From positions 1 to 24,904 of the forward strand of contig CALDMH010000171.1 in NCBI GenBank assembly GCA_937915565.1: 24,904 nt of DNA, read 5' to 3'. This document shows, in pieces, positions 7,264 through 15,614 of the stretch. The notes below the pieces were generated by a model. It made no database searches. It was not told the DNA's origin and saw nothing but the letters and a program-made list of their open reading frames with translations. The translations under genes and the position numbers were made by a program. The DNA is from an uncultured Clostridia bacterium. Lineage in GTDB: Bacteria; Bacillota; Clostridia; Christensenellales; Borkfalkiaceae. The number at the start of each line of letters is the position of its first letter. Positions within the stretch are counted from its first letter, which is position 1.

Positions 7264-9417
7264 TTACCCTGCCCAACTTACGCCGCGAGCAGTGACTTTC
7301 CACCCGCCGACTTTCGTTATTCCGTTCGCCGTCATATCCGCGTAACTGTCGTAACGATAAGCGTCGGCCCAGTGATATATCTTTTGATTGCCGGAAGCGT
7401 CCGCAATCGGGTTGCGGGTTGCGGCGTCGAGTTTCATCGCTCCTCTTTCGGCAAAATCGACGAAATCGTTGGAAGCGTAAACCGACGTTCCGTTATACTG
7501 AATAAGCGGCATAACCCTGCCGTTTGAAGCCTTGGGAGCAACGAGATAAAGTCCTTTTACGGAGAACTTTGCCATATACCCCGGGTACGCCGGATAATCG
7601 ACGTAATAATTCGTAGTACCGGCACTGCCGAAAACGCCGACGGACGCGCCGCTCCAACCGGCAAGCGAATCCTCCGCGTAAGTGGCATCGGTTTCTATAA
7701 TGCAGTTTTCAAACGACTTATCGGTGGAATCCGCGCCGGCAAAAAGCATACAGTTTTTGGTTCTGACGTAATTTACGTCAGAAAGGTCGCCGGTTTTTAT
7801 CGAAAGATAAACGTTTTGCATTTTAACGTTCGCCGCGTATTTCGCAAAGACTATGCCGAGCGAATAAGCGGGATATAAATCCACGTCGGTGAATGCGACG
7901 TTTCTTACCGTAGCCGAAGAAATCGTTCCGAAGAACCCGTAAGAATTGCCTGCGTGGAAATTCTTTATCGCATGTCCGTTGCCCTCGAAAATGCCCGTAA
8001 AGCCCGCAACGGCTTTGCTGCTTTCCACGTTTGTGAGCATATCCGTCGCGCCGAGCGCACCGCCTTTAAGATAATAAGGATAGAACGTGTCGTACATCGC
8101 CACGCTTCCCATGGTTGCGGTTTGACCGTCGCCGTTTAAATCGAGCGAGGACATATCCACGTCGTTTTTCATAACGACGTAACCCTCAACGGTTTTCCTC
8201 TTTGCGGTAAGCTTGAAATCGAGAAGGTCCTTTGCGTCGTTTATTATAAGCGCGCAACCCTCGAGGTTGAATTTGTAACCGTACGAATTGCCGATAACGG
8301 TAACCGAAAATCTCGAAATACCGCTCTTATCCGTCTTAACTCCCAAAATTTTTCCGTTTTCGGAAACGTCGAGAGCGCAGCCGTCCTGTTCGGCAGAAGA
8401 AACGCCGTCGGCAAAAAGAGTTTTTAAAAGATTTTTGCCGTTATGCTTAATTTCGCCGTTGAGCGCGGAGAAATCCGAAATTATCTCTCCGTATTCCGCA
8501 ACGGGAAGAATAACGTTTAAGGTAATGCTTTTGCTTATTCTTTCGTCGCCGTCGAAATAATACAATTCGATTTGGGTTTCGCCGCGTTTTTTTGCGGACA
8601 AAACGCCCGTTTTTGCGTTATATTCCGCAACGTCCTCGTTTTCAACGCTTATTTGCGGAGTTTTTTCAACGCCGTCCACGTCTATCGTGGGGTTAAGTTT
8701 CCATTCGGTTTCAAAAACCTCGCCCTCGAAGTTCTTTATCGTGTAAAGGCTCACTTCGTCGGGAACGGGCTTTCCGTCCGCATAGAAATTAACGTTGTGA
8801 ATTACGCTTATCGATATTTCGCGGGTTAAAAAGTCCGATTGCACGCCGCGCCATTTCGCGGTTAAAGTGACGGTGGTTTTTCCCGCTTTAATCGGTTTGA
8901 AAACTCCGTTCGCCACTTTTCCGACCGATTCGTCGGACAAAACGTAACTTATTTCCGCGTCCGTATAATATTTTCCGTTGAACAAAACTTTACCCGAAAT
9001 ATCCGTCGAGTGAGCGACGTCGACCTGAACCTCGTCGTCGCTATTCGTTTCGAGAACGGGAAGATAGCCGCCGAGCGAAACGCTCACCGAACAATCCGCC
9101 TTTTTCCCTCCGAATTCCGCGGTTATCGTAACCGTGCCGAGTTTGTTTGCCGTCAACGTTCCCCATTCGTTCACCGAAACGACGTTTTCATCGCTCGAAG
9201 TCCAGTTGCAAAGCAAAACGTCGTTTCCGTCCGTTGCGCGGAGCGAACGAGAGTCGCCGAGCGTGAGCGTGACGGAGGTTTCGTCGAGAATAACTTCGCT
9301 TACTTCCGAAACCGATTCCGACGACGAATTTCCGCCCTTTTTCCCGCAGGAAGCGACGAAGAGGGTTGTGAAGATAATAGCCGTTAAGCTTATTAACCAA
9401 AGAATTTTTCTTTTCAT
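7264..9417 (-). CDS. Surface lipoprotein with three Ig-like (BIG2-type) domains and C-terminal GLUG/beta-helix-like module
   Basis: A 717-residue protein with a lipoprotein signal (LFVASC, lipidated Cys24) followed by a Ser-rich linker. Ig-like domains lie at about 42-113 (LDETSVTLTLGDSRSLRA, a classic BIG2 start), 130-207 and 222-305. Residues 388-717 match the C-terminal module of the next gene: LTAKRKTVEGY (403-413), GFTGIFEGNGHAIKNF (472-487), NSYGFFGTI (491-499), NGRVMPL, RNPIA, YHWADAYRYD, and a GWKV...GVSW end. The N-terminal halves differ: Ig domains here, Cys repeats there. GGGGAGG precedes the ATG. The gap to the DUF4838 gene is only 21 bases, so co-transcription is likely. The role is inferred as surface binding or presentation of a glycan, and no enzyme motif was seen. 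Confidence 0.85.
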   Translation of the reverse strand: MKRKILWLISLTAIIFTTLFVASCGKKGGNSSSESVSEVSEVILDETSVTLTLGDSRSLRATDGNDVLLCNWTSSDENVVSVNEWGTLTANKLGTVTITAEFGGKKADCSVSVSLGGYLPVLETNSDDEVQVDVAHSTDISGKVLFNGKYYTDAEISYVLSDESVGKVANGVFKPIKAGKTTVTLTAKWRGVQSDFLTREISISVIHNVNFYADGKPVPDEVSLYTIKNFEGEVFETEWKLNPTIDVDGVEKTPQISVENEDVAEYNAKTGVLSAKKRGETQIELYYFDGDERISKSITLNVILPVAEYGEIISDFSALNGEIKHNGKNLLKTLFADGVSSAEQDGCALDVSENGKILGVKTDKSGISRFSVTVIGNSYGYKFNLEGCALIINDAKDLLDFKLTAKRKTVEGYVVMKNDVDMSSLDLNGDGQTATMGSVAMYDTFYPYYLKGGALGATDMLTNVESSKAVAGFTGIFEGNGHAIKNFHAGNSYGFFGTISSATVRNVAFTDVDLYPAYSLGIVFAKYAANVKMQNVYLSIKTGDLSDVNYVRTKNCMLFAGADSTDKSFENCIIETDATYAEDSLAGWSGASVGVFGSAGTTNYYVDYPAYPGYMAKFSVKGLYLVAPKASNGRVMPLIQYNGTSVYASNDFVDFAERGAMKLDAATRNPIADASGNQKIYHWADAYRYDSYADMTANGITKVGGWKVTARGVSWAG

Positions 9418-9438
9418 CTGACTTTCTTCCTCCCCTTT

Positions 9439-11457
9439 TTACAGTCCGCTGACGAAACTTCCGATTTGATTGCTGCCCGTTTCGCACACGTTGGTTATAC
9501 CCGTGACCTTAACCGCCTCGCGGAAACGCTCTTTGATTGTCGCCGCCTCGATTGCCGAAAGCGTGTTTTTATAAAGAACGAGCATCATATAAGCCGGAGA
9601 TAAATACTCCGCGTCGATATGGCTCTTGTATAATTCGTAAGCCGCAGGGTCGGACAAGCGGTAAGTTTCGAGCGCGGCGTAAGCCTCGTCGTATTTTTCA
9701 AGCCATTGCCTTATCGTAAAACTCGGCCAGAAACTCGGATTTTCAAGGTCTGTAACGCTGCTCAAAAGCGAAAAACCGTTGTATTTCGTTTTGACGATTC
9801 CCGCCTGCAAGCGCACCGCCGTGTAAATTTCCTTCATTACGGGCGCGGCTTCGCCGAACATCGCGTTCATATATTTCTCGGTGTAATAAGCCGAATCTCT
9901 CGTTCCGTCCCATTCGAACTTGGAATCGAGATACGCCTTTAAGTTGTGCCACGCCGTTGCCGTGCCTTTTTGCGTAACCTGCGATTGGTTATACATAAGT
10001 TTAACGTTGTTCGCCGCAAAGAAGGTGTAAGCGTCCTCGCCGTAGAAGTTATAAGTGTCCACGGGGTACATATAGTGGCTGAACTTCGTGGAATACGTCC
10101 AAAGAAGTATATCGTTTGAAAGTTTGCCCCAGTTTTTGAGGTTCTCTCTGCCCTCGGTGTTGGAATCGGAATAAATCGACGACTGATGGTCGAACGTTGC
10201 GCTCGTTGCGAGGAACACGCTCACGCCGTCGTTTAAGTGCATTTCGGCAAACTTTGCGTCGGGCGCGGTTTCGCTGTAAAGATAAGCGAAGAAAGTGAGC
10301 GTCATATCGTCCCTGCGATATTTCTCGTCGAGATTTGCCATAGCCGCGTCGATTCTCGTCCTGAGGTCGTTCATAAACAGTATGAGCGACGAGGAATTCG
10401 TGCCGTATTTGCTGACGTTCGCAGAGCAAGCCGCGCAGGCGCAAACGTCGTAATTATCCTGCTGGGTGAAATTGAGAATACGAAGATAAGGAAACTCTTC
10501 CTTGTCGTAATATTTAAGCGTTGCGACGGCTTTATCCACGCAAGCCTGCATCATTTCTTCGTACTCCTCGCGGTTTCCGTGCGCCGTGTAGCAAAGTTCC
10601 GTTCCGCTATCGTTATACCAATCGTGATGAGCGACGTAAAACTGGTCCTTCGGCAACCAGTTGAGCGAATTATGCACGCCTCTTGCCGAGGTGGACGGGT
10701 CGCCGACGACTTCGTAAATCGGGAAAGTTATCGTTCCGTAAGTTCTCGGAACGCGAAAACGATACATCCATTCGTCCTTGACGAGCTGATAATAACCGTT
10801 GGAACGGAATTCCAAATCTGGAATATCGGTAACGTCGAAGTTTTTAAGTTTGAGATTTTTGACGTTTTTGTTTATTTCGTAACAGTCCTTATAATAAACG
10901 TCGAAATCGAAATATATTTCGAGGAAATCGTAAACCGCGTAAAGCGTACCGTAATCCCCGCCGCCGACGAGATAAATATTCTTGCCCTCGGTTTTTATTC
11001 TTACCCCGTCCTCGGTGAGCTTTTTATAATCGACCGAAACGCCGGAAGAAGCAAGCAACGAAGTTCGGCCGAGAGAAATAAAGCCTTTGCCGTTATCGGT
11101 AAACTCGCCGTCCGTAACCACGGGAAGAGTTACGCCCGTTGCCTCGGCAAAAAATTTAACGAGTTCGTTTTTCGCCATATTGACCTGCGCCCCGCGATTT
11201 TCCGGAATAACTATCGTATATTCGCACGAGCCGTTTGAAACGAGCGAAGCGTCCGTGTCGGGCGCGGTGAAATTATGCGTGCCGTTATAAACGTCCTTAA
11301 CGATAGCTTTCGCGTCGGAATCGAAAACTCCGCCGTCGCTCGAACCCGACGAGCCGGATTCGCCGTTGCCGCCCTTTCCGCAAGCGACGAAAAGCGAACA
11401 AACGCCCGCAAGCGTCAATGCGACGAGGGTTTTGAAAACATTCTTTTTATTACTCAT
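9439..11457 (-). CDS. DUF4838 domain lipoprotein, likely carbohydrate-active
   Basis: A 672-residue lipoprotein (LFVAC, lipidated Cys26, then a Gly/Ser linker to about 43). Residues 75-180 resemble the N-terminal domain seen before alpha-glucuronidase-like barrels (VIPENRGAQVNMAKNELVKF, GFISLGRT, YLVGGGDYGTLYAVYDFLE). Residues about 200-500 are the DUF4838 barrel: FRSNGYY at 217-223, GVHNSLNWLP at 260-269, then YLRILNFTQQDNYDVCACAAC at 324-344. The last carries a Cys-x-Cys-x2-Cys cluster (339, 341, 344) characteristic of the family. A helical tail follows (about 540-650). DUF4838 proteins occur in polysaccharide-utilisation loci, but I know of no firmly established reaction. It sits 15 bases after the 1022-residue gene with GAGGAG before its ATG. 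It should act outside the cell on the membrane. Confidence 0.87.
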   Translation of the reverse strand: MSNKKNVFKTLVALTLAGVCSLFVACGKGGNGESGSSGSSDGGVFDSDAKAIVKDVYNGTHNFTAPDTDASLVSNGSCEYTIVIPENRGAQVNMAKNELVKFFAEATGVTLPVVTDGEFTDNGKGFISLGRTSLLASSGVSVDYKKLTEDGVRIKTEGKNIYLVGGGDYGTLYAVYDFLEIYFDFDVYYKDCYEINKNVKNLKLKNFDVTDIPDLEFRSNGYYQLVKDEWMYRFRVPRTYGTITFPIYEVVGDPSTSARGVHNSLNWLPKDQFYVAHHDWYNDSGTELCYTAHGNREEYEEMMQACVDKAVATLKYYDKEEFPYLRILNFTQQDNYDVCACAACSANVSKYGTNSSSLILFMNDLRTRIDAAMANLDEKYRRDDMTLTFFAYLYSETAPDAKFAEMHLNDGVSVFLATSATFDHQSSIYSDSNTEGRENLKNWGKLSNDILLWTYSTKFSHYMYPVDTYNFYGEDAYTFFAANNVKLMYNQSQVTQKGTATAWHNLKAYLDSKFEWDGTRDSAYYTEKYMNAMFGEAAPVMKEIYTAVRLQAGIVKTKYNGFSLLSSVTDLENPSFWPSFTIRQWLEKYDEAYAALETYRLSDPAAYELYKSHIDAEYLSPAYMMLVLYKNTLSAIEAATIKERFREAVKVTGITNVCETGSNQIGSFVSGL

Positions 11458-11472
11458 TTTTTCCGCTCCTCT

Positions 11473-14400
11473 TTACGCCGTGACTTTAAGTTTATACGAA
11501 GCGTAACCGTAGTTTCCGCTCGTATCCACGCAGTAAACGTAAACGGTGTAATCCCCGACTTCCGTAAGCGAGAATTCGTTCACGCCGTATTTGACTATAA
11601 CTCCGTTTTTATCGTAAATGAAAGTGTGAACGGTTAAATCGTCGGCGGAATCGTAGTTGTCGCTCAAAGTGTATTTCTTGATTTTATATTTATAACCGAG
11701 CCTTATCGTCTGAACGGTTTCGGCGTCAGAGCCGTCGTCGAACGAAACCTCGGGCGCAACCATATCCGCAACCTCTATTCCGTAAGGCTGTTCGGTGATT
11801 TTTCCCGAAGCGTCTTTAACGACGTAAGTTAAACGATAAATGCCGTATTCCGAGAACGAAATCTCGAATTCTTCGTCCGCAAAAACGTCTTTAAGTTCTT
11901 TTCCGTCCGTGGATTTTGCGTAGCCGCCGCTCGGCAACGAAACCGAAACGCGGGCGTTCGCCCTTAAAACCGACGAAAGCGCGTCGCAATAAACCGCGGC
12001 TCGTATTTTAAGAGTCGTTCCGATTGAAACGCTGCCCAAAGCCCCTTCGACGCGAACCTGCGGCACGAAATCGTCGGAAGTATCCTTGCAAATAAGCTGA
12101 TTCATTATTCGCGCCACTCTCACCTCGGAATTAAGCGAGGCGTCGTTGAAAATTATCTCTGCATAGCAATAACGCGAACCGTTCGTTTCCGCAGGGAAAG
12201 AAATCGTCTGTGTGGAAGAAGCGTAAACAAATGTTTTCGCTTCGGCGTTATAATAAATTTTGCGTTCTCCGCCGTCGTTCAATTTGCCGTTTAAAGCCTT
12301 TTCCTCGCCGCCGTTTACGGAAAGATAAGAAACTCCGTATCTCGACGAGAATAAGAATTCGGTTTTTATTCTCGAATCTTCTCTGTCCGTTAAAACGACG
12401 CTGTAAGACGACGCGCCCGAAGTTTCCGGAACGGAATAAGTTATCGAGAACAATTCCGTGGCCAGAGGATTTATGAACAAAAGCGAGTTTTTACCGCTGC
12501 TTTTAAGCGATTTGAAAGAAATATAGGAATAATCCGCTTCGGCCTTAAAGTCGCCCTTGAAATACTTTTTCATATCGAGCGAGCCGTCGTAGCCGACGTC
12601 TGCGATTTCTATTTTTTCGCTCTCGTAAACGGAGTCCTTCGCAACGTATCTGAAACTTACGGTTTTGCTTCCCGTTATCGAAACTTCGTCGAAATTTACT
12701 TTTTCGTAAGCGCCGCCGTCGAAACTTGCGTAAAGTTCGCACTCGACCTCCGTGGGCTGCGCGCCTTTGAACTCGTAAGCCTTAACGCGCGGAATACTGT
12801 AAGCAAGCCCCTTGACGTAATACCTGTCAAGCACGGGAACGCTTGCAAAACCGCATTTATCGTTCGGCTTTGCGTTCACTGCGTAAGAATATTCGTAAGA
12901 ACGAAGTTTATCGGCGTATTCGTAAACTATTTTATATTCGCCGACCGAAAGCGGCGTGAAAGTTCTCGTTTCGGCGTCGATTATCGTTTCCGTTTCGCCG
13001 TAAACCGCCTTGATTTTAACGCTTACGCTTCCGTTTAAACTCGTTATCTTATAAGCCGGCAAAGTAACGCTCTCGCCCGCCGTCATCTCCGCGAGCCTTT
13101 CCGTTTCGATGGACGCCACGTCGCCTTTCATAACGTAAACGGTTACCGTTTGTTTGCCGACGTTCCCGAAGGAATCCTTCGCGCTGTATTCGATAACGTA
13201 CACGCCCGTTCTCGTGGGGATAAACTTGCCGTCCTTCACGAGCACGGAACTTTGCACGTTCGTGCCGTAGTTATAATATACGTTCGCTTTAACTTCGCCG
13301 ACGAGATTGACGTCGTAAGCGACGGCCTCGAACAGTTCGAACGCCTCGCCGCGTTTAACGTAAAGTTCTCCGTCCGCGCCCTTTCTGTCTATAACGATTT
13401 TGGGAGCGACCGTATCCGCGGAGCCGCCGGAAACGAGAGCTTCGCCGCGCCTGCCGCCGATTTGCTCGATTTCAAACGTGGTTTCGTTCATATAGCAATC
13501 GTTGGAGGTGAGCGAAACGTAAACCTCGCCCGTCGTAAATCCGTTGAAAACAGCTCCGCCTATATCTTCGTTGTAAAGCTGATTTATGAGGAAGCTCTTT
13601 TCGCCGTCTTTTTCCGGAGCGGAAAGCTCAACGTTTCCTTTTTCGTTGTTTATGCTCCACTTAACGTATCTCTTGCCCGCAAATTCCGTGACGGACTGAC
13701 CGAAATCTCCGTTATAAACGCCGTAACGCTGACCGTCGATATAAACGTCCGGTTTGCCGAATTTCGGGGGGCAATCGAAATAAAGGCCGAACTCGCCCTG
13801 CGCGCTTGCGCGAGTGCGTGCGTAAACGCCTTCGCCCGTAAGCCTCGAAATGAAGATTACGCCCGTAACGTATCTCGAAGGGTCGTAACAATCGGTGAGT
13901 TTAACCTCTATAAGCCCCGCCTCGAAATCCTTGGTTACGACGGAAGGATTGTTATTTGCGTCGATATGCGTCTGCTTGGCGTAAACCGCCGTGGAAAACA
14001 TAGTTATTATATCCGTAACCGAATTTTTATTAAGGTCTATCGGCTCGTTATAACTGAAAGTGTCGCCCGCGGCAAGCTTAACGGTTAAACCTACGCTATC
14101 CTCGCGCGATTCGCGCGTGGAAACCGCCCCGTACGAAACGGAAGAATCGGCAGAGCCCACTTCCCAGTTCTTTTTCAACACCTGGAATCGTTTCTCGGCG
14201 GTATATTTCTTTCCGCCTTTTTCATAGCCGAAACAAATTCTATACGCCCCGACTTCGTCAAGCGTTAAACTGCTTTTCGTAACGACGTTTCCGTTCGGCA
14301 CGATAAGCGCGGCGAACTTACCCTCGTAAGTTTCGCCGTCGGATATAACGTCGGCAGTCAACGGCAAATCCACTTCGTCGCCGACGAAATAAAATTCCGC

Positions 14401-14541
14401 AACGGAAGTTTCGCCGACGGTCGCCTTTTCCGCTCTTGCGCCGCCCGCCGTGAAGGCGAAAATTAACGCAAAAACGAGCGATAACGTCGCCGCAACGCCA
14501 AGCGTCGCGCTCGCAATCGATTTTCTCCGCTTTTCTCTCAT
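11473..14541 (-). CDS. Large secreted protein with Ig-like and LamG/lectin-like beta-sandwich domains
   Basis: A 1022-residue protein with a Sec signal (MREKRRKSIASATL..., hydrophobic stretch about 12-32) and probable cleavage after ARA at 37. By reading its strands I see an Ig-like domain (about 45-123), a first lectin-like sandwich (130-362), three Ig/cadherin-like domains (377-472, beginning VAPKIVID and containing YSAKDSFGNVGKQ; 478-556; 560-648), a second lectin-like sandwich (650-818), and two more Ig-like domains (825-925; 926-1022, beginning VAPEVSF and containing CVDTSGNYG). No LPXTG, lipobox, S-layer or C-terminal membrane anchor is present, so it is either free or held by other surface proteins. 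Its position directly after the permease genes points to glycan capture. It is not assigned to a named family; domain borders are estimates. GGAGAA precedes the ATG. Confidence 0.82.
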   Translation of the reverse strand: MREKRRKSIASATLGVAATLSLVFALIFAFTAGGARAEKATVGETSVAEFYFVGDEVDLPLTADVISDGETYEGKFAALIVPNGNVVTKSSLTLDEVGAYRICFGYEKGGKKYTAEKRFQVLKKNWEVGSADSSVSYGAVSTRESREDSVGLTVKLAAGDTFSYNEPIDLNKNSVTDIITMFSTAVYAKQTHIDANNNPSVVTKDFEAGLIEVKLTDCYDPSRYVTGVIFISRLTGEGVYARTRASAQGEFGLYFDCPPKFGKPDVYIDGQRYGVYNGDFGQSVTEFAGKRYVKWSINNEKGNVELSAPEKDGEKSFLINQLYNEDIGGAVFNGFTTGEVYVSLTSNDCYMNETTFEIEQIGGRRGEALVSGGSADTVAPKIVIDRKGADGELYVKRGEAFELFEAVAYDVNLVGEVKANVYYNYGTNVQSSVLVKDGKFIPTRTGVYVIEYSAKDSFGNVGKQTVTVYVMKGDVASIETERLAEMTAGESVTLPAYKITSLNGSVSVKIKAVYGETETIIDAETRTFTPLSVGEYKIVYEYADKLRSYEYSYAVNAKPNDKCGFASVPVLDRYYVKGLAYSIPRVKAYEFKGAQPTEVECELYASFDGGAYEKVNFDEVSITGSKTVSFRYVAKDSVYESEKIEIADVGYDGSLDMKKYFKGDFKAEADYSYISFKSLKSSGKNSLLFINPLATELFSITYSVPETSGASSYSVVLTDREDSRIKTEFLFSSRYGVSYLSVNGGEEKALNGKLNDGGERKIYYNAEAKTFVYASSTQTISFPAETNGSRYCYAEIIFNDASLNSEVRVARIMNQLICKDTSDDFVPQVRVEGALGSVSIGTTLKIRAAVYCDALSSVLRANARVSVSLPSGGYAKSTDGKELKDVFADEEFEISFSEYGIYRLTYVVKDASGKITEQPYGIEVADMVAPEVSFDDGSDAETVQTIRLGYKYKIKKYTLSDNYDSADDLTVHTFIYDKNGVIVKYGVNEFSLTEVGDYTVYVYCVDTSGNYGYASYKLKVTA

Positions 14542-14562
14542 ATAATTTCTCCGTTAAAGTTA

Positions 14563-14602
14563 TTTTTGCTTGTCAAAGCAAGCAAAAAGCGTATACACGC
14601 TT
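14563..14602 (-). terminator. Two overlapping hairpins between permease and large secreted protein genes
   Basis: On the minus strand AAGCGT-GTAT-ACGCTT (14587-14602) is followed by TTTG, a weak intrinsic-terminator shape. The next hairpin (arms 14563-14572 and 14579-14588, TTTTTGCTTG / CAAGCAAAAA, 10 bp perfect) starts inside the first, so the two share bases and cannot both form fully. A partial terminator or processing site between transport and surface genes is the likely role. Confidence 0.45.
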
Positions 14603-14618
14603 AATTTTTTTCGTGTTT

Positions 14619-15602
14619 TCAGCCTTTTATCCCGCCCAAAGTCATACTGCCTATAACCTTGTTATGCAAAATCAAAAACAAAATCAAAGTGGGCAGAGCG
14701 AGAATCATACAAGCCGCGATTTTCCTCGGGTTCGTCGTCATATCGTTGGAAATTTTCTTTCCCGCGCCGAGCGCGTAAATGAAATACGCAAGCGTGGGCT
14801 TCGTGGGCATATACAATTCTATCGAGGCGAAATCGTTCCAGAAGAAGATAAATCTTATCAAAAACACCGAGCCGATTATTTTCGCCGCAAGCGGAATGTA
14901 AATTTTAAGCATAACGGTGAGCTGCGAAGCTCCGTCTATTTCCGCCGCCTCGCTGTAAGTGTCCGGCATACCCTTGAAGAACTCGTAAAAAACAAGGAAG
15001 TACATACCCATAAAGCTGCAACGCTGAATGAAGTTTCCGTACCAGGTGTCGTACAAGCCGAGATTTCTCAAAAGCGTAAGTTCGGAGGGGTACGCCCCGA
15101 CTATCGGCAACGTCATTACGACGATAACCGTCATATAAAGCACTTTGCTGAATTTATATTGATACTTCGCGCACATATACGCCATTATCGCGGGGATTAT
15201 CGCCTGAACGAACCCGTTTCCGAACGCATAAATCACGGAGTTTAAAAGCATTTTCAAAAAGTCGTTGTCGGTGGTGTGAGTAACTTCCCTGTTCCCCACG
15301 AAGAAATTCGTGGAAGCGTGCAAGTTGAAACGCTTTATGACGAGAACGTAATTTTCAAGCCTGAACAGCGTTTTATAACTGCTGTCGGGGTCGTTCACTC
15401 TGTCAAACCACTCGGGGTTGGAAATCGTGGGCAAGCCGAGCAGATTTTTGGAAAAGTCGCCGTCCGATTTCAGTGAGCTTAACAAACCCCACAAAAGCAT
15501 AAGTAATATCGACAAAGAATATGCGATAAGGAGCGCGCCCAATAAAATCACCGCGATTTTAACCGCAACGGTTGCGCCGCTTTTGTTTTTTTCGTTTTTC
15601 AT
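14619..15602 (-). CDS. Carbohydrate ABC transporter permease (CUT1 family, MalG/LplC-like)
   Basis: A 327-residue integral membrane protein with about six membrane helices (15-40, 118-145, 152-172, 193-210, 240-258, 296-313). The cytoplasmic loop that contacts the ATPase is present as EAAEIDGASQLTVMLKIYIP (218-237), matching the EAA-x3-D-G signature. The C-terminus GSMTLGGIKG is typical of the MalG/UgpE side of CUT1 importers. A soluble insert of about 70 residues (45-115) lies between the first two helices; it is longer than in MalG-type short members but common in Gram-positive LplC-like permeases. AAGGAGGA sits before the ATG, 12 bases after the stop of the partner permease. The substrate is probably an oligosaccharide. 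No ATPase gene is in the window, so a shared MsmX-type ATPase is likely. Confidence 0.96.
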   Translation of the reverse strand: MKNEKNKSGATVAVKIAVILLGALLIAYSLSILLMLLWGLLSSLKSDGDFSKNLLGLPTISNPEWFDRVNDPDSSYKTLFRLENYVLVIKRFNLHASTNFFVGNREVTHTTDNDFLKMLLNSVIYAFGNGFVQAIIPAIMAYMCAKYQYKFSKVLYMTVIVVMTLPIVGAYPSELTLLRNLGLYDTWYGNFIQRCSFMGMYFLVFYEFFKGMPDTYSEAAEIDGASQLTVMLKIYIPLAAKIIGSVFLIRFIFFWNDFASIELYMPTKPTLAYFIYALGAGKKISNDMTTNPRKIAACMILALPTLILFLILHNKVIGSMTLGGIKG

Positions 15603-15614
15603 CGCGCGTCCTCC

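Noticed and set aside
10237..11238. Long plus-strand open frame (333 codons) opposite the DUF4838 gene
   Set aside because: It lies fully antisense to a well-supported gene, has no recognisable domain, and its composition mirrors the codon pattern of the opposite strand. The same holds for the 312-codon frame at 13150-14088 and others on the plus strand.
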